Positions 23,286-32,427 of a stretch of DNA of 32,436 bases are shown in pieces. Made by a program: the position numbers and the translations under genes. The notes under the pieces are model-generated. The model was given only the letters and a program-made list of their open reading frames with translations, was not told where the DNA came from and made no database searches. Source of the DNA: Chloroflexota bacterium (GTDB lineage Bacteria; Chloroflexota; Anaerolineae; Anaerolineales; Villigracilaceae); the NCBI GenBank assembly GCA_021787595.1, contig JAJYLQ010000034.1, positions 1 through 32,436 of the forward strand, read 5' to 3'. The stretch's first letter is position 1. Every line of letters starts with the position of its first letter.

Positions 23286-23393
23286 TGTCATTGCGAGTGG
23301 CGCCAAGTCGAAGATCCCGCACACGCGGGGCGCCACGAAGCAATCTCTTATGTTCGTTTGGTGGAGATTGCTTCCCGAAGGTCCGCAACGACA
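23286..23393. repeat. TGTCATTGCG-type palindromic repeat upstream of nrdJ
   Basis: The outer arms TGTCATTGCG and CGCAACGACA enclose a TGGCGCC...GGCGCCA stem (with CCCGC-ACAC-GCGGG at its tip) and a GAAGCAATCTC/GAGATTGCTTC stem. This pattern is a well-known type of dispersed repeat in environmental genomes. It separates the nrdR terminator from the nrdJ ribosome site and can fold into a three-way junction. Confidence 0.8.
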
Positions 23394-23426
23394 AGACAAG
23401 AAAATCTTTATCGGAGGAGAGTTCGT

Positions 23427-26400
23427 ATGGCAACCAAGGATGTTTCATCGAAGCAGGGACTGCTTCCAACGCCGCCCATGCCGAAAGGCCTGGGCAGGGT
23501 CCAGTTGACGGATAACGCGCGGCAAGTGCTCGAACGCCGCTATGTCCGCCGCGGAGACGATGGCAGGCCCGTCGAAACGGTGGAGGAGATGTTCTGGCGC
23601 GTCGCCTATCACGTCGCAAAGGTCGAGGAGACGTGGAATGACGATGTGATTAAGCGCGCCAGGGAATATTATCAACTGTTGACAACCAAGAAGTTTTTCC
23701 CGAACTCTCCGACGTTCACCGGCGCAGGCACGCCGCTTGGACAACTCGCCGCGTGCTTCGTTCTTCCGATCACGGACGATATGGGGCGCGACACGGCGGG
23801 TATCTTCCAAACTCTGCGCGACGCGGCATTGATCCAGCAAACCGGCGGCGGCAATGGATTCTCCTTCTCGCGTCTGCGGCCAAAAGGGACATTGGTCAAA
23901 TCCTCGGCGGGACAAGCCACCGGCCCGGTGGGATTCCTGCGTGTGTACGATCATGCCTTCGGCGAGATCGCCCAGGGGGGGTGTCTGCTGCCTGAAACTT
24001 TGGTGTTTACCGATAAAGGTTTGCTGCGGCTTGACGAGATCGTAGATGGTACGACTCCCGGATGGCAGCCACATTCTCTATCGGTTCCAACGGATGAAGG
24101 GATGAAAGCGTCGCCGCGTGGGTTTAACAACAACGTCGCGGACGTGTTACGCGTGCACACGCGCGAAGGCATGAGCCTTACCGGGACGCCGACCCATAAA
24201 GTGAAAGTAATGACTGACCAAGGTCCGCAGTGGAAGCAGATTCGAGATTTGACCAGCAGCGACTGGATTGTTCTGAGACTCGGCGAGCATCGGGGTAAAC
24301 TTCAGGCTTTGAAGAAAATTTCCCAAAAGCACGGAAACCAGGTCATGCCTAAACTTCCGGCTGTTTTGGATGAGGAGCTTGCATTCTTCCTTGGCTATCT
24401 GGCGGGTGATGGATTTGTGGCTCATGGGGAGGCCGATCATCGGATAGGGGTGAGCGTTGTCCATTCCTCTTACCTGATGAAGGAAATGCCCGCATTGCTT
24501 GAACGCTTATTCAATATCCGCGTTCATCGGATGCAGAAGCCCAATGATTGTTCTGTAACCTTTGTGATGGACAATCGTGCGGTCAAGGATTTTCTTGTGA
24601 TGAACGGTTTGGAAAAATCTCGGAGCCGCGACGTCTTCATCCCTCGCTTGATTCGGCAATCTCCTGCGAACGCTGTAGGCGCTTACTTGCGTGGTTTATT
24701 TGAGGCCGATGGCACATTGATACATGGCTATCCAGCCCTCACGACCACATCTCCGCGGCTGGCTCGCGAGGCTGCCACCTTGCTGATCGGTTTGGGTTGT
24801 CCCGTTAACATCCGCACGATTTCTGCCGGACTGGATCGCTGGGGCGATTCAGAAACGTATCAGATTCGCATCGTATCCTCGGTCGGCTTGCAAGCGTGGC
24901 GGGAAAAGATCGGCTGCGATCAGCGCTCTCGCTTTGTTGAAGCCTATGCGTGGGAAAGTGATCTGCGAAGAGAAAGTTCCTATATACTGCCCAACGCGAA
25001 TTACTGGCTGCAACCTGTTTTAGATGCTATTACGTTGGAACAGGTTGATCGGCAGGAACGCGGCAAAAATATTAACTTCCGAAGCGTGCAGCCGCGATTG
25101 CGCCGTCAGATTTTACGTTATTTGCGAGGGGAGCGAAACTTAACGCGCTCAGGATACGATTTGCTTAGAGCCGAATACCCTGATGGATTTGAGCGCGCTC
25201 CGTCCGTGGATGGATTTTGGTTTGTTCGAGTAAACGGCGTAGAGGCGGCGGGCAAATCACTTACGCTTGACCTGGAAGTTGCGGACAATCATACCTATCT
25301 GGCTTACGGCATGGTGACGCATAACACCCGGCGCGGCGCCAACATGGGCGTCTTGCGCGTGGATCATCCCGATGTGGAGGAATTCATCACCTGCAAGACC
25401 GACGAGAACCAAATCACCAACTTCAATATTTCCGTCGGCATCACGGACGCGTTCATGCGTGCCGTGCGCGAGGATAAGGATTGGGAATTGAGATTCCCGG
25501 ATGTGCACGATCCAAAGTATCGCGAGGTACGCGGCACGTTGGAACAAATGGAAAAGGCCGGCGTGCACATTCAAACGCATAAGAAAGTACGCGCTCGCGA
25601 GTTGTTCGATAAGATCGTCAATCAAGCGCACCATAATGGTGAGCCGGGCGTGTTGTTCCTCGACGCATCCAATCGAAGCAATCCGGTTCCGCATTTGTAT
25701 CCGCTCGAGGCAACAAACCCGTGCATTACTGGAGAAACTCTTGTCGCCACACCTTCCGGCTGGCACAGAGCAGATACCATCAAGGAAGGTGATGAAATTT
25801 GCACGGTGTTGGGAGTTGGTCGAGTCGCCACTGTTGAAGTAAATGAGAACATGCCTGTTTATGATTTATATCTGTCTGACGGTGCAGTCGTACGCGCGAC
25901 CGCATCTCATCAATTCCATGCCCGTAATTCGCGCTCCAAATTCTTTGAACCTCGCCGTCTTGATGAACTTAAGGTGGGTGATTGGATTCGCGTCTATCGT
26001 TCCATCATTCCAAATAATGAAGTTCCTTGCAAGCCGGAAAAAATGAGCAATCGCGAATACGGTTTTTTGGTCGGTGTGTTGATCGGCGATGGGTGCTATA
26101 CGCCTCATGCGCTTTTCAAAAATATTGTCCGCATCAGCACTCATGCCGACGAAAATGAATGGAACGAATTATTGATGAGCGCGTTTGCTAAAGTGGGCGC
26201 TGAGAAAATGTACACCTATGTCAATGAGGGCAGCCGCTCCATGATGGATCCAAAGCCAGGTCGCATTGTAGCAGATTGGGTAAAGTCGTTGCCACTGCAA
26301 CTTGCGCGGGGACCTGAAAAGCAAATCCCCGATGTGTATGTCAATAGCAACCGTGAATTTCTGGAAGGCTTATTGGATGGAATGTTCTCCACCGATGGGA

Positions 26401-28430
26401 GCGTGGATTTGCAAAGCAACCATCCGTTGGTTCGTTTCCATACTTCAAGCCCGGAGCTTGCGAAACAATTACGTCGTATCCTGTTGATGTTTGGTATTTA
26501 TGGCCGTATCTCCAAAACGAATCGCGCGTGGCATGATATTGGCGGCCGCCCCATTCGCAGTGATCGTCCAAAGTATGATGTGGTCGTTTCTGGCGAAAGT
26601 TTCGGGCGTTTCTTTGAACAGATTCATCTCAGCCACCCCAAGAAACAAATGCGCCTGGAAGATGCCGCCTTGCGGACAAACTTCACGGGCGGAAATTGGG
26701 CGGCAAAGGTCGTTAAGATCGAGCCTGCGGGTGTTGCCACGGTTTACGATCTTTACGAACCTAAGAGTGATACATGGATTACTGAAGGTTTTGTATCGCG
26801 AGGGTGTGGCGAACAATGGCTCGGACCTTACGAGAACTGCTGTCTCGGCTCGGTCAATCTCAATGAGCATTGCGGGCCGGATGGAACGGTGGATTGGGAA
26901 TCGCTTCGCATGAGCGTCGTTACATCCACGCGTTTCCTCGATGATGTGGTTGAAGCCAACGCGTATGTTCCCGCTGTGCCGCAGCTCACCGAGGCCGCGC
27001 ACAAAGCCCGCCGCATCGGACTTGGCATCATGGGCCTGACTGACTTGATGTATCACGCCGGCGTGAGATACGGATCGGAAGAAGGTCAGGAATTCGGCGC
27101 ACAGGTGATGGAGTTCGTCCGCTATCATGCGATGCTGACCAGTATCGAACTGGCCGAGGAGCGCGGACCGTTCCCCGCCATCGAAGGTTCGATCTACGAC
27201 ATGGACAACATGACGTGGACTCCGCCTCAGTCGCTGGTCAGTTATCAGCATAACTGGGGCCGACCCGAAGTCAAGTGGGACGCGGTCTTGGATGGAATCA
27301 AAAAGCACGGCATCCGCAACGCGGCGCAGACCACCGTCGCGCCGACCGGAACAATTGCAACTGTCGCGGGCTGCGAAGGTTATGGATGTGAGCCGGTCTT
27401 CGCGTTGGCTTATTATCGTCATGTCAACGATCATGGCAAAGATTTAAAGTTAACCTATGCCAGCCCGCGTTTCGATGAAGCTTTGAAGAAGCTTGGGCTT
27501 GGCGAGGAAAAGCGGCAGGAGATTGTCGAGCAGGTGATGAGCGAGGGCAGTTGCCAGCAAATCAACGAAATCCCGCAGTCGGTGCGTGATGTCTTCGTCG
27601 TGTCGGCGGACATCACTGCCGAGGAACATGTTCGAATGCAGGGAGCTTTGCAGGCGTTCGTAGATAACTCGCTGTCGAAGACGGTCAACTTCCCCGAAAC
27701 CGCGACCGTTGATGACGTCGCAAAAGCGTACATGCTGGCGTGGGAACTCGGATGCAAAGGCATTACGGTTTACGTGACCGGCTCGCGCGAGAAAGTTGTA
27801 CTGGAGACAAAGGCCACTGCGGACAAGAAAGCACCGCTTCAGACTCCAGCCGAGGCGGCTCCCGTTTCGACGCCAAAGGTCTGGCACGATGGCAAGAAGC
27901 CGCGCCCGCGCGCGTTGCGCGGCGAGACTTATAACATCGAGACCCCTGTCGGCAAAGCGTTCATCACGATCAATGAGAACGGCGGCACGCAGCCGTTCGA
28001 AGCGTTCATCAACACCGCGAAGGCTGGTTCTGAAACGGCGGCGGTCTCAGAAGCGATAGGACGATTGATCTCATACATCTTACGCATGGCATCACCCATC
28101 GCGCCGACCGAACGTATGCGTGAAGTGGTGCGTCAATTGATCGGCATTGGCGGCGGACGCTCACTTGGCTTTGGTCCGAACCGCGTGCGATCCTTGCCGG
28201 ATGGAATCGGACAAGTACTCGATCAATATCTGCGCGAGAAGGAAGGCGCAAGCGATGATGCGGCAGCCGAGATCAAGCCGAATGAAAACAGGCACACCGC
28301 CGAGCCGGAGGTCCAGGCCGCGCAATCGGATATGAAGATCGGCGACTTGTGCCCTGAATGCGGCGAAGCGGCAGTTGTCAACGAAGAAGGCTGCCGTAAG
28401 TGTTACGCTTGTGGTTATTCGGAATGTTAG
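23427..28430 (+). CDS. nrdJ: Adenosylcobalamin-dependent class II ribonucleotide reductase with two inteins
   Basis: The 1667-residue precursor would leave 858 residues after removal of two inteins, normal for NrdJ. It makes deoxyribonucleotides using adenosylcobalamin, without oxygen. Extein landmarks: [19 protein letters not shown] with the first active-site Cys, [16 protein letters not shown], the catalytic N-P-C-G-E site (split by intein 2), [36 protein letters not shown], a TSCPD domain ([16 protein letters not shown]) and a Cys-rich tail CPECG...[12 protein letters not shown] that likely relays electrons. ATG 23427 has GGAGGAG upstream; the frame extends to 23259 only by translating a palindromic repeat. 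NrdR is encoded upstream and a terminator follows. Function requires both inteins to splice, and intein 2 looks non-canonical. Confidence 0.97.
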   Translation: MATKDVSSKQGLLPTPPMPKGLGRVQLTDNARQVLERRYVRRGDDGRPVETVEEMFWRVAYHVAKVEETWNDDVIKRAREYYQLLTTKKFFPNSPTFTGAGTPLGQLAACFVLPITDDMGRDTAGIFQTLRDAALIQQTGGGNGFSFSRLRPKGTLVKSSAGQATGPVGFLRVYDHAFGEIAQGGCLLPETLVFTDKGLLRLDEIVDGTTPGWQPHSLSVPTDEGMKASPRGFNNNVADVLRVHTREGMSLTGTPTHKVKVMTDQGPQWKQIRDLTSSDWIVLRLGEHRGKLQALKKISQKHGNQVMPKLPAVLDEELAFFLGYLAGDGFVAHGEADHRIGVSVVHSSYLMKEMPALLERLFNIRVHRMQKPNDCSVTFVMDNRAVKDFLVMNGLEKSRSRDVFIPRLIRQSPANAVGAYLRGLFEADGTLIHGYPALTTTSPRLAREAATLLIGLGCPVNIRTISAGLDRWGDSETYQIRIVSSVGLQAWREKIGCDQRSRFVEAYAWESDLRRESSYILPNANYWLQPVLDAITLEQVDRQERGKNINFRSVQPRLRRQILRYLRGERNLTRSGYDLLRAEYPDGFERAPSVDGFWFVRVNGVEAAGKSLTLDLEVADNHTYLAYGMVTHNTRRGANMGVLRVDHPDVEEFITCKTDENQITNFNISVGITDAFMRAVREDKDWELRFPDVHDPKYREVRGTLEQMEKAGVHIQTHKKVRARELFDKIVNQAHHNGEPGVLFLDASNRSNPVPHLYPLEATNPCITGETLVATPSGWHRADTIKEGDEICTVLGVGRVATVEVNENMPVYDLYLSDGAVVRATASHQFHARNSRSKFFEPRRLDELKVGDWIRVYRSIIPNNEVPCKPEKMSNREYGFLVGVLIGDGCYTPHALFKNIVRISTHADENEWNELLMSAFAKVGAEKMYTYVNEGSRSMMDPKPGRIVADWVKSLPLQLARGPEKQIPDVYVNSNREFLEGLLDGMFSTDGSVDLQSNHPLVRFHTSSPELAKQLRRILLMFGIYGRISKTNRAWHDIGGRPIRSDRPKYDVVVSGESFGRFFEQIHLSHPKKQMRLEDAALRTNFTGGNWAAKVVKIEPAGVATVYDLYEPKSDTWITEGFVSRGCGEQWLGPYENCCLGSVNLNEHCGPDGTVDWESLRMSVVTSTRFLDDVVEANAYVPAVPQLTEAAHKARRIGLGIMGLTDLMYHAGVRYGSEEGQEFGAQVMEFVRYHAMLTSIELAEERGPFPAIEGSIYDMDNMTWTPPQSLVSYQHNWGRPEVKWDAVLDGIKKHGIRNAAQTTVAPTGTIATVAGCEGYGCEPVFALAYYRHVNDHGKDLKLTYASPRFDEALKKLGLGEEKRQEIVEQVMSEGSCQQINEIPQSVRDVFVVSADITAEEHVRMQGALQAFVDNSLSKTVNFPETATVDDVAKAYMLAWELGCKGITVYVTGSREKVVLETKATADKKAPLQTPAEAAPVSTPKVWHDGKKPRPRALRGETYNIETPVGKAFITINENGGTQPFEAFINTAKAGSETAAVSEAIGRLISYILRMASPIAPTERMREVVRQLIGIGGGRSLGFGPNRVRSLPDGIGQVLDQYLREKEGASDDAAAEIKPNENRHTAEPEVQAAQSDMKIGDLCPECGEAAVVNEEGCRKCYACGYSEC
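23982..25325 (+). other. Intein 1 of NrdJ (448 residues, LAGLIDADG endonuclease)
   Basis: The insertion splits [12 protein letters not shown] of the host protein. It starts with Cys1 ([13 protein letters not shown]), has block B THKVKVMT with GTPTH, two LAGLIDADG motifs (LGYLAGDGF at about 318-328 of the precursor and [10 protein letters not shown] at about 417-427), block [19 protein letters not shown] and ends with His-Asn before Thr+1. All splicing residues are present, so it should be active in splicing and potentially in homing. Confidence 0.95.
25722..26804 (+). other. Intein 2 of NrdJ (361 residues, LAGLIDADG endonuclease, atypical C-terminus)
   Basis: The insertion splits ATNP|CGEQWLG, so the residue after it (+1) is the catalytic thiyl-radical Cys. 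It starts with Cys1 ([15 protein letters not shown]), has block [10 protein letters not shown] (TxxH), and LAGLIDADG motifs LVGVLIGDG (about 880-889) and [10 protein letters not shown] (about 982-991). The C-terminal region reads [21 protein letters not shown]: where inteins end in His-Asn, this one has Arg-Gly. The boundaries are fixed by the conserved host sequence. Splicing may be altered or lost, or a different mechanism used. Confidence 0.85.
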
Positions 28431-28462
28431 AAAGTTGAAGATCTGAAAGTTGAAAAGTTTAA

Positions 28463-28493
28463 CGGACGAGGAAACTCGTCCGCTTTATTTTTA
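28463..28493 (+). terminator. Intrinsic terminator after nrdJ
   Basis: CGGACGAG-GAAA-CTCGTCCG is a perfect 8-bp stem with a stable tetraloop, followed by CTTTATTTTTA. It begins 33 bases after the nrdJ stop. Confidence 0.92.
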
Positions 28494-28504
28494 TGGAGCG
28501 ATTA

Positions 28505-28586
28505 CAATACCTTCGCCATTTGTGGGACAATTTGCCAAATTGTCCCTACGTTCGCCGCTCCCGATACCGCATTGGCGAAGGTATTG
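28505..28586. repeat. Dispersed two-stem palindrome, copy 2 (82 bp)
   Basis: The outer arms CAATACCTTCGCCA and TGGCGAAGGTATTG pair perfectly (14 bp), and the inner hairpin is GGGACAATTT-GCC-AAATTGTCCC. It is nearly the same as 6998-7078 and its stems are better preserved. It sits in the 348-base gene-free gap 28431-28778, which otherwise holds the nrdJ terminator and a MITE. Confidence 0.88.
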
Positions 28587-28606
28587 ATTTATGAAAATGG
28601 ATTAAC

Positions 28607-28777
28607 ATTACAGCGCAAAGTTAGAGCATTGAGGGTTCTGCTCATGGCTTTTCTACCGTTTTCGCCCTCATCCCCAACCCTTCCCCCGAATGGGGAAGGG
28701 AGTCTCCTCTCCCTTTGGGAGAGGGAAAGGGTGAGGGAGAATTGGCAGGGAACGATTGCTCGACCTTGCGCTGTAAT
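28607..28777 (+). mobile_element. MITE copy 2 (171 bp, inverted relative to copy 1)
   Basis: It has the same length and 12-bp terminal repeats ATTACAGCGCAA/TTGCGCTGTAAT as 15973-16143, in opposite orientation, with only a few differences (for example CA for TT at 28627-28628). ATTAA flanks it on both sides (one extra C on the left). The right flanking copy contains the TAA stop of the minus-strand hydrolase gene, so insertion occurred exactly at that gene's end. Confidence 0.92.
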
Positions 28778-28778
28778 A

Positions 28779-29984
28779 TTAATTACGTTTCTCAAACTGT
28801 ACTTCAGGATACGGGGAAGTGGAGCTTTGCAGTAATTCGGAATTGATCCCATTCAAATATTGATCAAAGAACGCGGCCAAATAGGCGTTGGAAATTTCAA
28901 GGCCGCGTTCAGGTTGGATGGAGCCAATGAAACCCATCTGCTTAAGTAGAAGGCTCGACAGCGGCGGCAGACGCAAGGGCATATCGCTATAGTTAAAGTG
29001 TTTCGTTCCCTTGATTGAAAGATAATATGCCGCGTCGTTTGAATGTGAGTATGCCTGACGCATTGCATCGCAGTTCTGGTCACAATTATCTTCTGCCATG
29101 AACATGAACGGCGCCTGCAGAGCTGCGCCAGCTTGATAGCTGAACAATGTGCCGTCTAAATCTACTCCAGCTTTGCAGCGTGGATCCGTTTCACAGATGC
29201 TGGCCGCAGTCGCGCCGCCGAAGGAATGTCCGAAGACACCGATGTGCGAAAGGTCAAGTTTGTTGAAGAAAGGACTCGACGAGTCAGTGTTGAGACTTTG
29301 AAGTTGGTCCATCACGAACAAAACATCCTGCGTCCAGACTTTGCCAATTCGACTCGCGTCCGCATCGGCCTCGGATGCGTTGGCGCTATCGGGAATCGTT
29401 CCCTTCGTTGACCGCAAAGCGACGCGGCCATCGGGGAAGACAATCACATTCGACGTATAGGTCGGATTGATGCCGAAAACAATATACCCGTGACTCGCCA
29501 GATTCTCTGCGTAAACGGTGTAATCGGTTGGGATGGGTCCCATGCCGGGCTCCAGGATGATTACTGGATATGCGCTTTGTACCCCAGCTACCGGGACAGT
29601 TGCAAAAGAATGAGTCTTTATGGATGAAAATCTACTTTCGATAATCCCGCCCAATGCTCCCTGATCTTTGTTGCGCGCCGTTACCCAGTCAGGAGGAAGG
29701 TAAGGAGCAGTCGAATCTTTCTGCGAAGTCGTCGCTGGATACCAGGCCCAAACAACGAGCTCGCGTTTTTCGTCCGCCTTATCCGAAAGCGGATCGACGC
29801 GGCTGTTGTCAGTCCAATCGAATTCAGTTCGCCCAACGCTATAAGTCCCGGTTGGAGGTGGAAGTGTCACAGGTTGATTGTGCGCGATTTCCAGGCAGCC
29901 GAATAAGGCGCCGACCAGAACGATTATGGATAGAATTATGATTCCGATTCCTCGGAGGATGATCTTTGTTATTCCAATTAGCAT
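28779..29984 (-). CDS. PAF-acetylhydrolase-like alpha/beta hydrolase, membrane-anchored
   Basis: This 401-residue protein has a hydrophobic N-terminal helix (ITKIILRGIGIIILSIIVLVGALFGC) that should anchor or export it; Cys30 might be a lipidation site, but the lipobox is not canonical. The hydrolase domain shows VVWAWYPA, ILEPGMGPIPTDYTVYAENLASHGY, nucleophile elbow GHSFGG with Ser254, an acid in GVDLDGTLF and His in GTKHFNYSD. This order fits the platelet-activating-factor acetylhydrolase/chlorophyllase-like family (PF03403-type), which cleaves short acyl esters. The substrate is unknown. The gene's stop lies in the target duplication of a MITE. Confidence 0.85.
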   Translation of the reverse strand: MLIGITKIILRGIGIIILSIIVLVGALFGCLEIAHNQPVTLPPPTGTYSVGRTEFDWTDNSRVDPLSDKADEKRELVVWAWYPATTSQKDSTAPYLPPDWVTARNKDQGALGGIIESRFSSIKTHSFATVPVAGVQSAYPVIILEPGMGPIPTDYTVYAENLASHGYIVFGINPTYTSNVIVFPDGRVALRSTKGTIPDSANASEADADASRIGKVWTQDVLFVMDQLQSLNTDSSSPFFNKLDLSHIGVFGHSFGGATAASICETDPRCKAGVDLDGTLFSYQAGAALQAPFMFMAEDNCDQNCDAMRQAYSHSNDAAYYLSIKGTKHFNYSDMPLRLPPLSSLLLKQMGFIGSIQPERGLEISNAYLAAFFDQYLNGINSELLQSSTSPYPEVQFEKRN

Positions 29985-30055
29985 TACCTGTCTCCATACT
30001 TATTAAATGCCTCGCGAAGGAAAGATGAGACAGCCCCTCCCGTTGCTTTGCGACA

Positions 30056-30088
30056 CCCTCCCCCAATCCAAAAGGGATTGGGGGAGGG
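30056..30088. repeat. Long perfect hairpin between divergent genes
   Basis: CCCTCCCCCAATCC (30056-30069) pairs with GGATTGGGGGAGGG (30075-30088) over a five-base loop, a perfect 14-bp stem. No T-run follows, and it lies upstream of both neighbouring genes, so it is a palindromic repeat unit rather than a terminator. Confidence 0.75.
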
Positions 30089-30136
30089 CCGGGGCAGGGT
30101 CAAAAAGTTGTAAAATATAGATGGAGGATGTTTGTC

Positions 30137-30409
30137 ATGGATGACAAAAAGCTTCGTAAGCTTCTCGAACAACTTCACGCCGAGATCGAGCGAACCCGGA
30201 AGGTTGACGATCAGGGCAGGGAACTTTTGCTTCACATCAACACAGACATCAATGAGCTGCTGGCGCGGACCGAGGGCGTGCCGCTCAAGCCCAGGTCGGG
30301 CCTGACGCGCAGTTTGGAAGATGCTGTCAGCCACTTCGAGGTAACCCATCCCGCGCTGACCGCCGCCCTGTCCGATTTGTTGAACGCACTCAGCAACGCA
30401 GGAATTTGA
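30137..30409 (+). CDS. DUF4404-family small protein
   Basis: This 90-residue helical protein starts DDKKLRKLLEQLHAEIERTRKVDDQGRELL and continues LHINTDINELLARTEG and SLEDAVSHFEVTHPALTAALSDLLNALSNAGI. This matches the DUF4404 family, whose function is unknown. The GGAGG at 30123-30127 is at correct distance for ATG 30137, not for the in-frame ATG 30128. It is followed almost directly by the peptidase-like gene, suggesting co-transcription. Confidence 0.85.
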   Translation: MDDKKLRKLLEQLHAEIERTRKVDDQGRELLLHINTDINELLARTEGVPLKPRSGLTRSLEDAVSHFEVTHPALTAALSDLLNALSNAGI

Positions 30410-30417
30410 TCTCGGTG

Positions 30418-31068
30418 ATGAAGAAGTTCTTTTCAACGCGCCCGGTTATTTTTAGCCTGCTTTGTATTGGCGCGTTGTTATCGTCTGGCTTCGCGTCGGC
30501 GCCGGATAATTATTGGACATGGGAACTCCAGCAGGGAAAATTGAATTTGCCCGTGGCTGCAATCCTGCAATCGAAATATACATCCTGCGGCGAAGCAGCC
30601 ATCGTCATGGCCTACAATTATGCCTATCCTGAAACGCAGATCAGGGAGCAGGATGTGATCGAATATGCCCTGGCGCAGGGATATTATACGGAACGCAGGC
30701 TTCCCTATACCAGCCCGGATAATATGGTGAATATCGCCAGCCATTACGCGGACACAGTTTCGAGCGGCAGGGTGGATGATGCGGACGGTGCGCTGGCATT
30801 CCTGACCCAAAGGCTGACCCATGGCGAACCGGTCATCATGGATATTCGCACCCGCCTGTATGATCCAGGGTCGAGCGCACACTTTGTTGTAGCCACTGGT
30901 ATGTCAATTGATAAAAACCCCAACTGGACGAAAATCTATTTCAACGATCCGCTGACGGGTACGAACCGCTGGGGATACTGGCTGGGCGTCGAGGGAGTCT
31001 GGGATGCCTGGCAAAATAACGGCGATCCCGGCGGGCGCGGCTGGTGGATGACGATTTCTTCTCCTTGA
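30418..31068 (+). CDS. Exported C39-like cysteine peptidase-fold protein
   Basis: This 216-residue protein begins with a signal peptide (MKKFFSTRPVIFSLLCIGAL, then SSGFASA). The mature part has a papain-like C39 pattern: nucleophile Cys57 in YTSCGEAAIVMAYNY, His155 in SSAHFVVATG and Asn176-Asp177 in IYFNDPLTG. The order Cys-His-Asn/Asp fits peptidase family C39_2. It probably cleaves peptides outside the membrane. ATG 30418 is chosen since it starts the signal peptide; a TTG at 30406 would overlap the preceding stop and has a poorly spaced ribosome site. Confidence 0.8.
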   Translation: MKKFFSTRPVIFSLLCIGALLSSGFASAPDNYWTWELQQGKLNLPVAAILQSKYTSCGEAAIVMAYNYAYPETQIREQDVIEYALAQGYYTERRLPYTSPDNMVNIASHYADTVSSGRVDDADGALAFLTQRLTHGEPVIMDIRTRLYDPGSSAHFVVATGMSIDKNPNWTKIYFNDPLTGTNRWGYWLGVEGVWDAWQNNGDPGGRGWWMTISSP

Positions 31069-31084
31069 TCGTTGAGCGGCACTG

Positions 31085-31117
31085 ATGACCGCCTTTAACG
31101 ATAGTGGTCATTTTTCT
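31085..31117 (+). terminator. Probable terminator after the C39-like gene
   Basis: ATGACC (31085-31090) pairs with GGTCAT (31106-31111) over a 15-base loop and is followed by TTTTTCTTTA. The loop is long, so strength is uncertain, but it lies 17 bases after the stop. Confidence 0.5.
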
Positions 31118-31181
31118 TTAAATCGGGGCGGACTCTCTGCGGTTTACATGGGACAGCTTTTCGTCTTCTGACTCTTCCGGG

Positions 31182-31270
31182 TATTGCTCCGCGAAAACCA
31201 TATCCACCGCGAAGATTTTGCGGCGCGATATTTATGTCGCTTTTGGCTGCGGAATGAATTCCGCGCTACG
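31182..31270. repeat. 89-bp dispersed repeat, copy B
   Basis: It aligns without gaps to 14701-14789: TATTGCTCCGCGAAAACC at one end and GCGGAATGAATTCCGC plus GCTACG at the other. On the minus strand its first bases CGTAGCGCGG provide the TAG stop of the SH3 lipoprotein gene. Confidence 0.85.
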
Positions 31271-32231
31271 GTTTAAAATTGATTGTTTGGGTCAGGCAGG
31301 TGCCGCTTTGTCCAGCGTTCGAGCAAAGTGTGATCGTGAGGCGGATCTTGTGCCCGTGAGGGTCGTAGTTGAAAGCCGGCGCGCTGACGGTGTAGGTTTT
31401 GCCCGCGCCCAGTGTGTCCCGGGTGTTCGACGTGAGACATCCATTGTTATCGGTAAAACCATCCACATAGTTTGATAACGAGACTCCGGTCACGATATCT
31501 TTGACCGTGAGCGTCTGGGACATAAAAGGAATCGAGCCTGTATTCTTCAATTTGACCTCCACCCAGTAGTTATTATTGCAATTATCCGTACTGCTGTAAG
31601 AGACATCGAAATCAGGCTGGGGCGTGGATGTCATGGTCGGTGTGGGGGTGGGTGGAGGCGTGTACACGGGCAGCGAGGCGATATTTCCAACCACCGTAGC
31701 GTACTCTCCCCAGACCCAGCAGAATTGGTAAGGCGAATCCGGATTGCGGATATACCAGTAGTTGCCCAAGGTGTTGCGGCCAAAGATTTGCGCAGTCTCG
31801 CCGACCAATAATGCTCCCTCCCAATCATAGATAAGGCCCGGTCCGCTGCGGCAGTTCGTAGGCACAGAGACGCTGATTACCGGGATTAGCGGTGTGGGTG
31901 TAAGTGTTGCAGTTGCGGTCAATGTGGGGGTGAAGGTCGCCGTTGGTGAGGATGTTTGTGTTGGGGTAAACGTCGCGGTTGAGGTTTGGGTCTGTGGCGC
32001 TGTAGATACGAGGGTCGCGGTTGGCGGTTCGAGCGTGGAAGTCGCTGCCGAGGGCAAAGCAGAGGGTACCGCCGACATGGCCGCCTCGGTGATATCCGCA
32101 ATTACCGTTTGTGCTGCCCTCGTGCTGATGAGGTCTGTATTCTGCAGAATGATGGTGGTGGGCAGCGCACACCCTAGACTAACGACCATCGTGACGATGA
32201 GTGTCAATGAAACGAAACGAGAGTGGCGCAT
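31266..32231 (-). CDS. SH3-domain lipoprotein with Thr/Pro-rich linkers
   Basis: This 321-residue protein has a signal peptide ending in SLGC (Cys21, a likely lipidation site). A long Thr/Pro/Ala-rich linker (TATFTPTQTSSPTATFTPTL) follows, then a bacterial SH3 domain at about 120-185 (NCRSGPGLIYDWEGALLVGE, then YWYIRNPD and FCWVWGEYA). A second TP-rich linker (PPPTPTPTMTSTP) precedes a C-terminal beta-rich domain with several Cys. This architecture is typical of Chloroflexota surface lipoproteins, which probably bind cell-wall or surface polymers. AGGAGG is four bases before ATG 32231. The stop codon comes from a dispersed repeat. Confidence 0.85.
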   Translation of the reverse strand: MRHSRFVSLTLIVTMVVSLGCALPTTIILQNTDLISTRAAQTVIADITEAAMSAVPSALPSAATSTLEPPTATLVSTAPQTQTSTATFTPTQTSSPTATFTPTLTATATLTPTPLIPVISVSVPTNCRSGPGLIYDWEGALLVGETAQIFGRNTLGNYWYIRNPDSPYQFCWVWGEYATVVGNIASLPVYTPPPTPTPTMTSTPQPDFDVSYSSTDNCNNNYWVEVKLKNTGSIPFMSQTLTVKDIVTGVSLSNYVDGFTDNNGCLTSNTRDTLGAGKTYTVSAPAFNYDPHGHKIRLTITLCSNAGQSGTCLTQTINFKP

Positions 32232-32280
32232 GGGTCCTCCTAACGACTTTGTATCCGGCTATGTCTAAATGTCGCTTAGT

Positions 32281-32312
32281 ATTACAGCGCAAAGTTAGAG
32301 TTTTGAGGGTTC
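32281..32312 (+). mobile_element. Truncated MITE end, copy 3
   Basis: These 32 bases are identical to the minus-strand end of MITE copy 1 (16112-16143) and differ at two positions from copy 2. Homology stops abruptly after GAGGGTTC at 32312, where the other copies continue TGCTCATGGC. This indicates insertion of another element here. Confidence 0.88.
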
Positions 32313-32427
32313 GGTGTCACCGCAGTTAAGCGTGGTTAGGTGGCCCATTGTTGAATCGAGTGAAGCCTAGCGGCCGAAGGTCTGCCGCGTCGAACAGGCG
32401 GCTTCCAAGGCGGAGGCGGCACCTTGA
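32313..32427 (+). ncRNA. Candidate HEARO / omega RNA of an IscB-type element
   Basis: The segment after the broken MITE starts GGTGTCACCGCAGTTAAGCG and has conserved-looking internal blocks such as GTTGAATCGAGTGAAGCC and GAACAGGCGGCTTCC. I associate these from memory with HEARO RNAs, the omega RNA found directly upstream of IscB genes. GCGGC/GCCGC-type stems can form (about 32380-32402). It ends with GGAGG (32412-32416), a ribosome site 11 bases before ATG 32428. The 5' guide would be MITE sequence before 32313. The identification rests on pattern recall, not on a covariance model. Confidence 0.5.

Noticed and set aside
23259-23426. N-terminal extension of NrdJ by 56 residues
   Set aside because: It only translates the palindromic repeat; ATG 23427 has GGAGGAG and starts like other NrdJ proteins.
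26469-27434. 321-residue open frame on the minus strand within nrdJ
   Set aside because: It spans an intein-extein boundary opposite a conserved gene and has no recognisable domain.
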